DNA from: Hymenobacter terrestris
Lineage (GTDB): Bacteria; Bacteroidota; Bacteroidia; Cytophagales; Hymenobacteraceae
Length of the DNA stretch: 64,000 nucleotides
Assembly: GCF_013377905.1 (NCBI RefSeq)
Contig: NZ_JABKAV010000003.1
Span: forward strand, 1 to 64,000
Reading direction: 5' to 3'
Shown one piece after another: positions 50,372 through 58,438 of the stretch. The notes under the pieces were generated by a model. That model made no database searches. It had not been told where the DNA came from and was given only the letters and a program-made list of their open reading frames with translations. The position numbers and the translations under genes were made by a program. Within the stretch, counting starts at the first letter, position 1; every line of letters starts with the position of its first letter.

Positions 50372-50387
50372 TGTTTCACGTGGAACA
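50372..50387. other. parS-type ParB-binding site
   Basis: TGTTTCACGTGGAACA; its complement, TGTTCCACGTGAAACA, fits the widely conserved parS consensus TGTTNCACGTGAAACA at every position. ParB (Spo0J) nucleates on this site to segregate chromosome origins, and such sites usually cluster around oriC. It is intergenic, just past the stop of the HTH gene. parA/parB are not in the window. Confidence 0.8.
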
Positions 50388-50395
50388 CTTTTGTC

Positions 50396-50794
50396 CTACT
50401 TCGGACCGTACACCTTCAAGAGTAGCTCGTTGTAAGCCTCTAGCAGGGCGATGTACTTCTGCTGAAGCTGCATTAGGTCTTTTAAACTATCAACACCGGC
50501 ACTAACTGTAACGACCGAACGAGAAATGCTAGCGCCATCGGACGCATTCGTTACATTTTTAGGGACACTTGTAACATTAAACGAAATATCAGTTTGTTGT
50601 GCAATCGTAAAATCGTTACTGAAGTCGTGTCCGATAATTTCGCCTACTCGCTTTACAAAGGTGTAATCAAGCTCACGTTCCTTGAACTTACGATACATTG
50701 TCGGACGTGTAATACCCAGGTCGTCCACTATCCGTGTAATGGATATTCCGCTGTTTTTAATAGCATCCTGCAGTGTTTCGCCCTGGTGCGGCAT
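50396..50794 (-). CDS. small HTH transcriptional regulator with C-terminal helix
   Basis: A 132-residue protein. An XRE-like helix-turn-helix fills about 1-65 (MPHQGETLQDAIKNSGISIT, then RIVDDLGITRPTMYRKFKER). A polar linker and a C-terminal coiled-coil-like helix follow (SLKDLMQLQQKYIALLEAYN, about 103-122). The start at 50794 is likelier than 50836, which adds 14 residues of AT-rich leader. The gene is less GC-rich than its neighbours, and its 230-base upstream region has repeated operator-like words, suggesting autoregulation. Similar phage-repressor-sized regulators are found in Bacteroidota; I cannot name a target. Confidence 0.7.
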   Translation of the reverse strand: MPHQGETLQDAIKNSGISITRIVDDLGITRPTMYRKFKERELDYTFVKRVGEIIGHDFSNDFTIAQQTDISFNVTSVPKNVTNASDGASISRSVVTVSAGVDSLKDLMQLQQKYIALLEAYNELLLKVYGPK

Positions 50795-50819
50795 AGATAA
50801 AGGGTGTAAAGGAATTCGA

Positions 50820-50995
50820 GATGTAAATATGTACAATACATTCTACGTTACCAAAACGTACGAACATGTTATAATGATACACTGATACAATACAACAAAA
50901 TCGTACGCTCTAACAATGTAATGAGACAATGTAACGCAAAGATGGCGGACGTTACACATGATACATTACAGCAATTTTGTAACACGTTAGGCAAA
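50820..50995. promoter_or_regulatory. AT-rich upstream region with repeated operator-like motifs
   Basis: About 35% GC by my count, far below the surroundings. It holds several recurring words: CGTACG twice (in AAAACGTACGAAC and AAATCGTACGCTC), CAATGTAA twice at a 13-base period, GATACA three times, and GTTACA/TGTAAC in both orientations at least three times. Similar GTTACA/TGTAAC words also lie inside the HTH gene (about 50550-50575). The likeliest reading is binding sites for the adjacent HTH protein. No DnaA box (TTATNCACA) is visible. Confidence 0.5.
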
Positions 50996-51024
50996 GCACC
51001 TATTACTCCCTTTGGCACAAAGCG

Positions 51025-51876
51025 CTAACGAAGTGCCAGAAGCCGGTCGGGGTAGTCGGTGGTAATGCCCCAGGGATTCAGGGCCAGCACTGCCCGCAGA
51101 TCGGCCGGCTCATTCACAGTCCAAGGCACTAAGTGGATACACTGCCCGGCCAGCTCTGCAGCCAGCGCGGGCGTCAGCAGCCGGAAGTCGGGACCAACGA
51201 CAGTTGGGGTAAAGCCTAGCACCGCTAGGTGCTCGGCCAGCAGCAGGGCATCTTCGATGAGCAGGCACAAGGGCAGCGCGGGTACCGCGTGGTGGGCCAG
51301 CTGCAGGATGCGCTTATCGAAGCAAAGTAGCGTGGTGCGGTGCATAATTTGCAGCGCCTGAAGCTCGGCCAGAACCAACGCCAGCAATTCGGCGGGTGGT
51401 GGCTGAAACAGACCGTCGTGGGCCGGCTCGCTTTTGATTTCGACGCTGTATTTCACCGGGCCGCGGCCCAGCTGCCGGGACAGGTTTTCGAGGTCGGCCA
51501 CAACTTCGCGCAGCAGCGGCTTGAAGGCCGGCTCGGACTGCTGCTCCGGAAAACTGGGGTGGCGTGTCAGGCCGCAGTCGTACTGCCGGATACGGGCGTA
51601 GGGCAGCTGGTAAAGGTTGTGCTGGCGGGCTTCGGAGGGCGCGATGGGCTGGCCGGAAGGCAGCCGGCAGATGGCGGCTGACATCCAGGGCTCGTGCGAC
51701 ACTATCACCTGCCGGTCGGCCGAAATGACCACGTCCAGTTCTACCGCATCGACACCCAGGCGGAGGGCTTCACGGAAAGCGGGCAAGGTATTCTCGGGCC
51801 GCAGTCCGCGGCAACCACGGTGTCCGTGAACTTCGGGAAAGCGCCCGGGTTGAGGCTTCAGCATAAGCAGCAGCAT
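51025..51876 (-). CDS. glycerophosphodiester phosphodiesterase
   Basis: A 283-residue TIM-barrel enzyme that splits glycerophosphodiesters into glycerol 3-phosphate and alcohol. Motifs: HGHRGCRGLRPENTLPAF (catalytic His and the metal-site Glu), VDAVELDVVIS (metal-binding Glu and Asp), the VSHEP motif (second catalytic His) and the late WTVNEPADLRAVL. Its length is normal and there is no signal peptide, so it is cytoplasmic. ATGs at 51876 and 51864 are both possible starts. Confidence 0.92.
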   Translation of the reverse strand: MLLLMLKPQPGRFPEVHGHRGCRGLRPENTLPAFREALRLGVDAVELDVVISADRQVIVSHEPWMSAAICRLPSGQPIAPSEARQHNLYQLPYARIRQYDCGLTRHPSFPEQQSEPAFKPLLREVVADLENLSRQLGRGPVKYSVEIKSEPAHDGLFQPPPAELLALVLAELQALQIMHRTTLLCFDKRILQLAHHAVPALPLCLLIEDALLLAEHLAVLGFTPTVVGPDFRLLTPALAAELAGQCIHLVPWTVNEPADLRAVLALNPWGITTDYPDRLLALR

Positions 51877-51947
51877 AACGCCGGGCGCGGCGGTGCGCTT
51901 GGCCTTGCTGCTTACGTAGGCAGCGCCTGAGCGTGAGGAAATCGGGC

Positions 51948-51955
51948 TATTTTTG
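51948..51955 (+). promoter_or_regulatory. -7 element for the DUF2939 gene
   Basis: TATTTTTG matches TAnnTTTG, 43 bases before the ATG at 51999. It excludes a start at 51933. Confidence 0.6.
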
Positions 51956-51998
51956 CCTTTATATCTCCTTAGCTCACTTCGTTTACCTGCTTCACTCC

Positions 51999-52622
51999 AT
52001 GAAAAAGCTTATCATCCTGATTGTACTGGTGGCCGTAGCGGTTGGTGCCTACCTGTACTTCTATAAAGTGCGCACCGCGCCCGAGTACTCGCTCATGCAG
52101 GCTTACCAGGCCATCGACGACCACGACCCGGCGGCCTTCGAGCGGTACGTGGATGTGAACAGCGTTACGGGCAACCTGGTAGACGATGTGGCCAAGAACG
52201 GTTCGGCGCTGGGCGTACTCAATCCCGGCGGCATGGCCATGACGGGGGCCCTGCGCCTGCTTAAGCCCCAGCTGGCCCAGGCCGCTCGCAAGGAGGTGCA
52301 GCGCTACATAGAAACCGGCTCGGCAGAAGCGGCTGCCGCCGCTGCGCCCAACCGGCTGGTGAACGTGTCGATGATGGGGCTGGCCAGCAAAGTGGTGGGC
52401 GAAAACAGCAAGTTCTATGGTGTTGCCTACTCGCGCGAAGAGGGTGAGCAGGCGTTGGTAGGGTTGAAATTCAGCCAGCCCCGTTACGACACCACGCTGG
52501 TGCTCGAAGTGAAAATGCGCAAGCGCGATGACTACTGGCAGGCCACCGAAATCACGAACACCGGTGCTATTCTGCAGCATGTGGCGCGCATGGAAAAGCG
52601 CCGGTTGGTAGGAGGCAAGTAA
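51999..52622 (+). CDS. DUF2939 membrane-anchored protein
   Basis: A 207-residue protein. MKKLIILIVLVAVAVGAYLYFY is an N-terminal membrane anchor, followed by the DUF2939 pattern (PEYSLMQAYQAIDDHDPAAFERYVDV). An alpha/beta domain follows and ends near the C-terminus (YWQATEITNTGAILQHVARMEKRR). The role is unknown. The start at 51999 is supported by the -7 element. A terminator follows. Confidence 0.78.
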   Translation: MKKLIILIVLVAVAVGAYLYFYKVRTAPEYSLMQAYQAIDDHDPAAFERYVDVNSVTGNLVDDVAKNGSALGVLNPGGMAMTGALRLLKPQLAQAARKEVQRYIETGSAEAAAAAAPNRLVNVSMMGLASKVVGENSKFYGVAYSREEGEQALVGLKFSQPRYDTTLVLEVKMRKRDDYWQATEITNTGAILQHVARMEKRRLVGGK

Positions 52623-52649
52623 CCTCACTATCTCCAACATCGTTGCAAA

Positions 52650-52689
52650 CAGAAAGCCCCGCCGTACCAAAGTACAGCGGGGCTTTCTG
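52650..52689. terminator. bidirectional terminator between convergent genes
   Basis: Arms CAGAAAGCCCCGC / GCGGGGCTTTCTG, with an inner GTAC/GTAC pair, between the stops at 52622 and 52706. Confidence 0.8.
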
Positions 52690-52705
52690 TTGAGATTAAA
52701 ACGGT

Positions 52706-52993
52706 TTAGGTGCTGGATTTACCACGACCTGCGAACAGGAAGTAGAGAATCAGACCACCCAGCGGGAAGAAGAACACGATGGCTGCCCAAAGAATTTTCT
52801 TGCCGAGGCCCCAGTTCTGACGGAAGATGTCGAAGAGGGCGAATACATCGAGGGCCAGAATGATATAGCCCCAGGTGGCTAGGCTGCCGTCGGTGTTGAA
52901 GCGGCTGCACGACGTAAGCAACGAAACTGTGAGCAGCGAGAGGAGCAGGCCGGCACCGGGCAGGCGTTTGGTGAGCGTGTTGATGGCGTTCAT
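52706..52993 (-). CDS. PLDc_N-domain small membrane protein
   Basis: A 95-residue protein. The N-terminal hydrophobic segment ends in a possible lipobox (LLTSC, Cys29). Two helices then match the phospholipase D N-terminal domain (PLDc_N): YIILALDVFALFDIFRQNWGLGKKILWAAIVFFFPLGGLILYFLF, the WxxxxxFxPxGGxxYxxxG-like pattern typical of YxlE/SdpI-like antidote proteins. There is no catalytic PLD motif. A membrane role without assigned function. Confidence 0.82.
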   Translation of the reverse strand: MNAINTLTKRLPGAGLLLSLLTVSLLTSCSRFNTDGSLATWGYIILALDVFALFDIFRQNWGLGKKILWAAIVFFFPLGGLILYFLFAGRGKSST

Positions 52994-53092
52994 GGCAGGG
53001 AAAGGTTAAGATTGGAGAGTTATGGGCCCCTTTACGCAACGAACTCAAAATGGATATTGAAAATTCGCAATAATGCATGACAACTAATTGAT

Positions 53093-53731
53093 TTACAGAT
53101 ATTTACCAACATATAACTGGATTTGCTCCAGGAAAATACTCGCGGCTCGCGGAATCAGCACCAGCGTAAGTAAAACGCCATAGAGTGCGCCGTAAAAGTG
53201 GGCATCGTGGTTGATGTTGTCGCCCTGGCGCTGGCTCATGTAGTAGGAATAACCCAGGTAGAGGAGGCCAAAGAGGAAGCCTGGGATTTCGAAGGGAATA
53301 GGAAAAATGTAGAGGCCGGCCGCCGGATTGAACAGAATAGCCGAAAACACCACCGCCGACACGCCACCTGAAGCCCCGAGCGAACGGTAGCCGGGGTCGT
53401 TGCGGTGGCGCAGATACGTTGGAATATCAGACACAATGATGCCGCCCAAGTACAGCAGCAGGTACCACAACAACCCCATAGTAGGGCCGAAGGCATACCC
53501 GAAAATAGTTTCGACTACCCGGCTGAACGAGTAGAAGGCAATCATATTAAAGAGCAGGTGGGTGAAGTCGGCGTGCAGAAAGCCCGAGGTGAGGAAGCGG
53601 TACCATTCGTTGCGGCGGCGCACCACATAGGGCTCCAGAATCCAGCTTTCCAGAAAATCGGGATTCGACCAAGCGTAGAGCGAAATACCGACCGTAATTA
53701 CGGCCAGCACAAGGGTGGCGGAAAATTCCAT
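53093..53731 (-). CDS. rhomboid intramembrane serine protease
   Basis: A 212-residue polytopic protease. The catalytic Ser is in GASGGVSA (Ser121) and the catalytic His in DAHFYGALYG (His178). The upstream EWYRFLTSGFLHADFTHLLFNM carries the conserved WR and HxxxHLLFNM motifs. Six membrane helices are visible. It cleaves transmembrane helices of unknown substrates. It is leftward, about 100 bases from the PLDc_N gene. Confidence 0.93.
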   Translation of the reverse strand: MEFSATLVLAVITVGISLYAWSNPDFLESWILEPYVVRRRNEWYRFLTSGFLHADFTHLLFNMIAFYSFSRVVETIFGYAFGPTMGLLWYLLLYLGGIIVSDIPTYLRHRNDPGYRSLGASGGVSAVVFSAILFNPAAGLYIFPIPFEIPGFLFGLLYLGYSYYMSQRQGDNINHDAHFYGALYGVLLTLVLIPRAASIFLEQIQLYVGKYL

Positions 53732-53797
53732 TCAGGGAAATAAGGGGTGATGGGAATGGGTTGGATGATATGATGGATAGGAGGGTTGGAAAAAGAG

Positions 53798-53924
53798 CGG
53801 TGTCATGCTGAGCGAAGGCGGATCAGCAGTCGAAGCATCTCTACCGCAACGCTAATCAAGGCCATTGCAAAGAAGCAGTAGAGATGCTTCGACTACGCCT
53901 CCAGCTGCGCTCAGCATGACACCG
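53798..53924. repeat. inverted repeat element (GTCATGCTGAGC type)
   Basis: The left end reads CGGTGTCATGCTGAGCGAAG; the right end on the minus strand reads CGGTGTCATGCTGAGCGCAG. Both continue to GTCGAAGCATCTCTAC. It is the same family as the element at 29291-29408, including the GTCGAAGCATCTCTAC core. It lies 34 bases after the polyprenyl synthase stop. Confidence 0.88.
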
Positions 53925-53957
53925 CTTATTGCTAACTGCTCTTTCGGCTTCCTCTTT

Positions 53958-54929
53958 CTACTGCTCGCGTTCCAGCAACTGCAGGGCCAACTGGTGCAGA
54001 GGCTTTTTGCGCGATTCGGGGGCCGCCACGCGCTCCAGATGCTGCAGGGCGTCCACGAAGTAGTCGTTGATAAGCGCTTCAGTCTGGGGGCGGATTTCGA
54101 GCTCGTCGTAGATGGCGCGCACGGCGGCAACCTTCGCTTCCTCATGCATTACCGGCTGGCCGACATGTTGGGCCAGCACGGCCTGCTGGGCGGGGCTGGC
54201 CTGGGCCTGCGCAGTGAGCAGCAGAAAGGTTTTTTTGTCGGCCAGGATGTCGCCGCCCACGCGCTTGCCAAAGGTGGCCGCGTCGCCGTACACGTCGAGC
54301 AGGTCGTCGCGCAGCTGGAAGGCCAGGCCGATATCCACGCCGAACTGGCGCAGGTGGTCGGCATCTACTTCTGAAGCACCACCGAGTCGGGCACCCAACT
54401 CCAGCGCGAAGCCCAGTAGCACGGCCGTTTTCAGCCGAATCATGTCCAGGTACTGCGCGATGCTAACGTCGGTGCGGGTTTCAAACTCCATATCCCACTG
54501 CTGACCCTCGCAGACTTCGGCGGCGGTTTGTGAGAAGCGGCGCAACAGCGGAGCCAGCAGCGCCGGCGGCATATCGAACAGCAGCTCGTAGGCGCGCACC
54601 AGCATCACATCGCCACTCAGGATGGCCACGTTGGGGTTCCATTTTTCGTGCACCGTGGGCTGGCCGCGGCGCAGCGGCGCCTGGTCCATCAGGTCATCAT
54701 GAAGCAGGGTGAAGTTGTGGAAGACCTCGGTGGCCAGCGCAGGCTTCACCACGGCATCCAGCTCGTTGGTGAACAGGTGGGCGCCCATGAGAGCCAGCAC
54801 CGGCCGGATACGTTTGCCGCCGAGGCTCATGATGTAGCGGATAGGCTCGTAGAGGCTCGTCGGCTCTTGCCCGTAGCGCAGGTCGGTGAGGCCAACGTTA
54901 AGTTTATCAGTGAAGAAAGAAAGGTCCAT
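53958..54929 (-). CDS. polyprenyl diphosphate synthase
   Basis: A 323-residue all-helical trans-prenyltransferase (IspA/IspB-like). The first Asp-rich motif is LLHDDLMDQAPLRRGQPT (DDxxD at 78-82) and the second is FQLRDDLLDVYG (about 210-221); GGKRIRP near 38-44 binds diphosphate. Short-chain products such as farnesyl or geranylgeranyl diphosphate are likely from the general layout, but chain length cannot be read safely. Its product could feed the GGGP synthase at 9033. A -7-like TACCTTTC lies at 54952-54959. Confidence 0.9.
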   Translation of the reverse strand: MDLSFFTDKLNVGLTDLRYGQEPTSLYEPIRYIMSLGGKRIRPVLALMGAHLFTNELDAVVKPALATEVFHNFTLLHDDLMDQAPLRRGQPTVHEKWNPNVAILSGDVMLVRAYELLFDMPPALLAPLLRRFSQTAAEVCEGQQWDMEFETRTDVSIAQYLDMIRLKTAVLLGFALELGARLGGASEVDADHLRQFGVDIGLAFQLRDDLLDVYGDAATFGKRVGGDILADKKTFLLLTAQAQASPAQQAVLAQHVGQPVMHEEAKVAAVRAIYDELEIRPQTEALINDYFVDALQHLERVAAPESRKKPLHQLALQLLEREQ

Positions 54930-55008
54930 GCAGGGGTCAGATTGAGCAGGGAAAGGTACGGCGGGTTGCGGGAAGCGTTACCTCGCCCAACTTCGTATCT
55001 TCCCTGGC

Positions 55009-55515
55009 ATGAGAACCCAACCCCTGCTCCTGCTGCTTGTTTGGCTGCTACTTCCGGCAATAGCCATAGCCCAGAACTCCTACAACCGCTGGGACGCTCG
55101 CCCACCCGCACCCATCGTGCCACTGCCCCGCAAAACGAATCAGCAGCCAACAGCCCCAAAGGCTACCCCGCCAACTCCCGCCGCCCCCGATTCGGTGGCG
55201 CTTACGACGGGCAGATACGTGCGGGTGCAGACGGTGCCGAATTTCCCGGGCGGGGCGTAGGCCATGTACGCAGTCATCAGCAGGAACCTGAAACGCCCGC
55301 CCGTCCCCCGACAGCGTGGGCAGATAATGGTGCAGTTCACGGTGCTGGCATCAGGGGCTTTATCTGGCATCGGGGTAGTGCCGGTCCGGGGCCTGAACCC
55401 GGCCTACGATGCCGCGGCAGTAGCGGCAGTAAGCCGATCAAACACCTTCACGCCGGGCAAGCGCGGCGGGCAGCCCGTCGATATGGTGCTGACGGTGCCG
55501 ATGGAGTTCAAGTAG
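55009..55515 (+). pseudogene. TonB-like C-terminal domain protein interrupted by an in-frame TAG
   Basis: One reading frame runs from the ATG at 55009 to the stop at 55513-55515 with a single internal TAG at 55258-55260. Before the stop: a signal peptide (MRTQPLLLLLVWLLLPAIAIA), a Pro-rich linker and TVPNFPGGA. After it: AMYAVISRNLKRPPVP, GQIMVQFTVLASGALSGIGV and PGKRGGQPVDMVLTVPMEF, the end of a TonB_C domain. Family members read PEFPGG-x-E-A-M/L here, so a GAG to TAG change at the conserved Glu explains everything. It may be a true pseudogene, a sequencing error, or a domain restarted at the ATG at 55264. Confidence 0.8.
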
Positions 55516-55536
55516 GCGGCAGGCTCCGGAAGCAAA

Positions 55537-55570
55537 AAGCCCCTGCTACCGTTGCCGGTAACAGGGGCTT
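55537..55570. terminator. bidirectional terminator between the TonB-like gene and rnr
   Basis: Arms AAGCCCCTG..TACCG / CGGTA..CAGGGGCTT with one mismatch and a 4-base loop, between the stops at 55515 and 55592. Confidence 0.8.
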
Positions 55571-55591
55571 CTCGTTTAACTTAGGCTTTAG

Positions 55592-58243
55592 CTACCGACG
55601 ACGCTTGCTGCCGCCGCTTTTACCGCCACCGCCTTTGCTGCCCTTGCTGTCGGAGCGGCCGCTGGCGCTGTTGCTGCTGTTCTTGCCGTCGCTACGGCCA
55701 CCACCACCGCCCGATTTACCGCCGCGGCTGCTGCCTCGGGGAGGGCGGCCGCCGCCATTGTCGCGACGCTCCTGCTGCTCGCGCTGCTTCACGTCGTCGG
55801 GGCGGTCGTCTACCAGGGCGAAGTCGATGGTGCGGTCAAGCAGGTTCACAGCCTTCACTTCCACCTGCAGCTCGTCGCCGAACTGGATAATGCGTTTGCT
55901 GCCTTGGCCCACGAGGCGGTAGTTGTCCTTGTCGAGCTCGAAGTTGTCGCCGGGAATGTCGCTGATGCGGATCATGCCCTCGCACTTGTTCTCGGCAATT
56001 TCCACGTACATGCCCCACTCGGTGAGGCCCGACACCACGCCGGTGAACTGCTCGCCGATGTGGTCCTGCAGGAACTCAACCTGCTTGAACTTGATGCTGG
56101 CGCGCTCGGCGCTGGCAGCCAGTTTCTCGCGCTCCGACGAGTGCTTGCACTCCTCCTCTATCGGCTCCATTTCCACGTTCTTGCCGCCGTCGAGGTAGTG
56201 TTCCAGCAGGCGGTGGGCCATCATATCGGGGTAGCGACGGATGGGCGAAGTGAAGTGCGAGTAGTGCTCGAAAGCCAGGCCGAAATGTCCGCGCGGGTCG
56301 GTAGTATAGGTGGCCTTGGCCATGGTGCGGATAGCCAGCGTCTGGAGCACGTTCTGTTCGGGGCGGCCCACCACTTCCACGTTCAGGTCGTTGAGTTCGG
56401 TGCTCAGCTTCTGCACGTCTTTCAGCTCCAGGTGGTAGCCGAATTTCTTGGCGAACAGGGCGAAGTTCTGCAGGCGCTCGGGGTCGGGCGAGTCGTGCAC
56501 CCGGTACACCATGGTAAAGCGTGGCTTGGTTTTCTTCAGCTTGAAGACGAACTCGGCCACCTTGCGGTTGGCCAGCAGCATGAACTCCTCAATCATCTTG
56601 TGGGCGTCCTTGCGCTCCTTCACATACACGCCCAGCGGCTTGCCGTCCTCATCAAGGCGGAACTTCACTTCCTGCGTTTCGAAGCTGATGGCGCCTTGCT
56701 TGAAGCGGGCCGCGCACAGCTTCTTGGCAATGCGGTTCATCAGCTGCACCTCCTGGGTGTAGTCCGATTCCAGACCCTCAATCCGCTCCTGCGCATCTTC
56801 GTAAGCAAAGCGGCGGTCGGAGTGAATAACGGTTTTGCCCAGCCAGGTGGAGTACAGCTTGCCGTTCTCATCGAGCTCGAACACGGCCGAAAACGTCAGC
56901 TTGTCCTCGTTGGGCCGCAGCGAGCAGAGGCCGTTGCTCAGGTGCTCGGGCAGCATCGGAATCACGCGGTCCACGAGGTACACTGAAGTAGCGCGGCTGC
57001 GGGCCTCGTTTTCCAAGGCCGTATCGAGGCGCACGTAATGCGTCACGTCGGCAATGTGCACCCCAATCTCCCAGTGCCCGTTTTCGAGCTGCTGGATTGA
57101 AAGCGCATCATCAAAGTCCTTGGCATCGGCTGGGTCGATGGTGAAGGTGGTGATGTCACGGAAGTCACGGCGGCGCCCAATTTCTTCTTCTGAAATGGTG
57201 GCGGGCATTGCCTGGGCATCGGCTTCCACCTCAGCTGGAAATTCAAACGGCAGTCCGAACTCGGCCATGATGGCGTTGATTTCGGCTTCGTTGCCACCAG
57301 CCTGGCCGAAGCTGCGCACCACTACGCCGGCCGGCGAACGGTCGGAGCCATCCTCCGGAAACTCGGTGACGTGCACCAGCACCTTGTCGCCGTGCTCGGC
57401 GCCGTTCAGGTCATCCTGGCTCACGTACACATCAAAGTACATCTTGCGGTTGTCGGCCTTCACGAAGGCCACGTGGTCGCGAATCTGCAGGCGGCCCACT
57501 ACCTCGGGGCGCTTACGGTCGAGCACTTCCACCACATCGCCCACCGGGCGGCCGTCGCGGGAGCCGCGCAGGCGTAGGCGCACGGTATCGCCCTGCATGG
57601 CAAAGCGCAGGCGGTCGGTGAACACGCGCACATCGTTTTCCGTCTCCTCACTAATCACGAAGGCGTACTTCTCGGTAGCCAGCGCCACGGTGCCCACAAT
57701 GGTGTCGCCCCCGCTCTCGCGGCGGCGGCGCGGGGCCTGCGGGTCATCGGCATCGGCAAAGTCGAAGCCGGCCTCACGGCGGCGGTGTACCACGGGATCC
57801 TGGCCAAATTCGCTTTCGACAACCCGGCCGCCGCGGGGTAGCTTCTTGCCAGACGGCAGTTCGCCGGGCTCGGCAACGGGTTTGGCAACAGCATCTGTTT
57901 CTTCGTCAGCTTCGCCCTTTTTGCCACCCTTACGACGTCCTTTAGGGGCAGTAGCCAATTCCTCCTGAGCTTCATCGGTCAGGCGGTATTCGTCGTTCTG
58001 GATCAGCAGCAGCTGCTTTTGCTCACGCAACTCGCGCAGGTGGGCAAACACTACTTCACGCTGGTCTTTAGTGGTTACACCAAGGCGGCGCGAGAGCTGG
58101 CGGTAGGTGAGGACTTTGCCGGGGTTGTCGCGGAAAATCCGCATAATCTGGTCCTGGCTGATAAGGGCCGCGGCGGCCGCGGGCTCGGTAGAAGTGGCCT
58201 TCGCGCGGGAGGCGCGGGGGGCCGATTGAGAGGGTTGTTTCAT
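55592..58243 (-). CDS. rnr: ribonuclease R
   Basis: An 883-residue 3'-5' exoribonuclease of the RNB/RNase II family. N-terminal winged helix (about 28-80, DQIMRIFRDNPGKVLTYRQLSRRLG), a basic linker, cold-shock domains (about 180-330), and the RNB core with the metal-binding Asp series DPADAKDFDDALSI (about 371-384). The C-terminal S1 domain is near 735-815 (GEQFTGVVSGLTEWGMYVEI). A Gly/Ser/Arg/Lys-rich tail of about 65 residues ends in SGGSKRRR and may aid RNA binding. It degrades structured RNA. Monocistronic. Confidence 0.95.
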   Translation of the reverse strand: MKQPSQSAPRASRAKATSTEPAAAAALISQDQIMRIFRDNPGKVLTYRQLSRRLGVTTKDQREVVFAHLRELREQKQLLLIQNDEYRLTDEAQEELATAPKGRRKGGKKGEADEETDAVAKPVAEPGELPSGKKLPRGGRVVESEFGQDPVVHRRREAGFDFADADDPQAPRRRRESGGDTIVGTVALATEKYAFVISEETENDVRVFTDRLRFAMQGDTVRLRLRGSRDGRPVGDVVEVLDRKRPEVVGRLQIRDHVAFVKADNRKMYFDVYVSQDDLNGAEHGDKVLVHVTEFPEDGSDRSPAGVVVRSFGQAGGNEAEINAIMAEFGLPFEFPAEVEADAQAMPATISEEEIGRRRDFRDITTFTIDPADAKDFDDALSIQQLENGHWEIGVHIADVTHYVRLDTALENEARSRATSVYLVDRVIPMLPEHLSNGLCSLRPNEDKLTFSAVFELDENGKLYSTWLGKTVIHSDRRFAYEDAQERIEGLESDYTQEVQLMNRIAKKLCAARFKQGAISFETQEVKFRLDEDGKPLGVYVKERKDAHKMIEEFMLLANRKVAEFVFKLKKTKPRFTMVYRVHDSPDPERLQNFALFAKKFGYHLELKDVQKLSTELNDLNVEVVGRPEQNVLQTLAIRTMAKATYTTDPRGHFGLAFEHYSHFTSPIRRYPDMMAHRLLEHYLDGGKNVEMEPIEEECKHSSEREKLAASAERASIKFKQVEFLQDHIGEQFTGVVSGLTEWGMYVEIAENKCEGMIRISDIPGDNFELDKDNYRLVGQGSKRIIQFGDELQVEVKAVNLLDRTIDFALVDDRPDDVKQREQQERRDNGGGRPPRGSSRGGKSGGGGGRSDGKNSSNSASGRSDSKGSKGGGGKSGGSKRRR

Positions 58244-58438
58244 GTAGTCGGGCCGCCGGTATTGTCGTTTTCTCAGGCGGCAGAGGTTGAATGAGGGGAA
58301 GGCGTGGGATGAAATGCCTTCGGGAAATTGAAAAAGGAAGCGGCACAGCGGCCGCCGTAAGATACTACGTAATATAACGGGGAATAACTATATCGGGGTT
58401 AATAGAATGTCATGCTTTATTGCGCTCTGTGTAGCCTC

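Noticed and set aside
50820..50995. A replication origin in the AT-rich region
   Set aside because: No DnaA box (TTATNCACA on either strand) and no dnaA in the window. The repeated words fit operators better.
53798..53924. A CRISPR-like repeat
   Set aside because: It is a single inverted repeat with two arms, not a spaced direct-repeat array; no cas genes are present.
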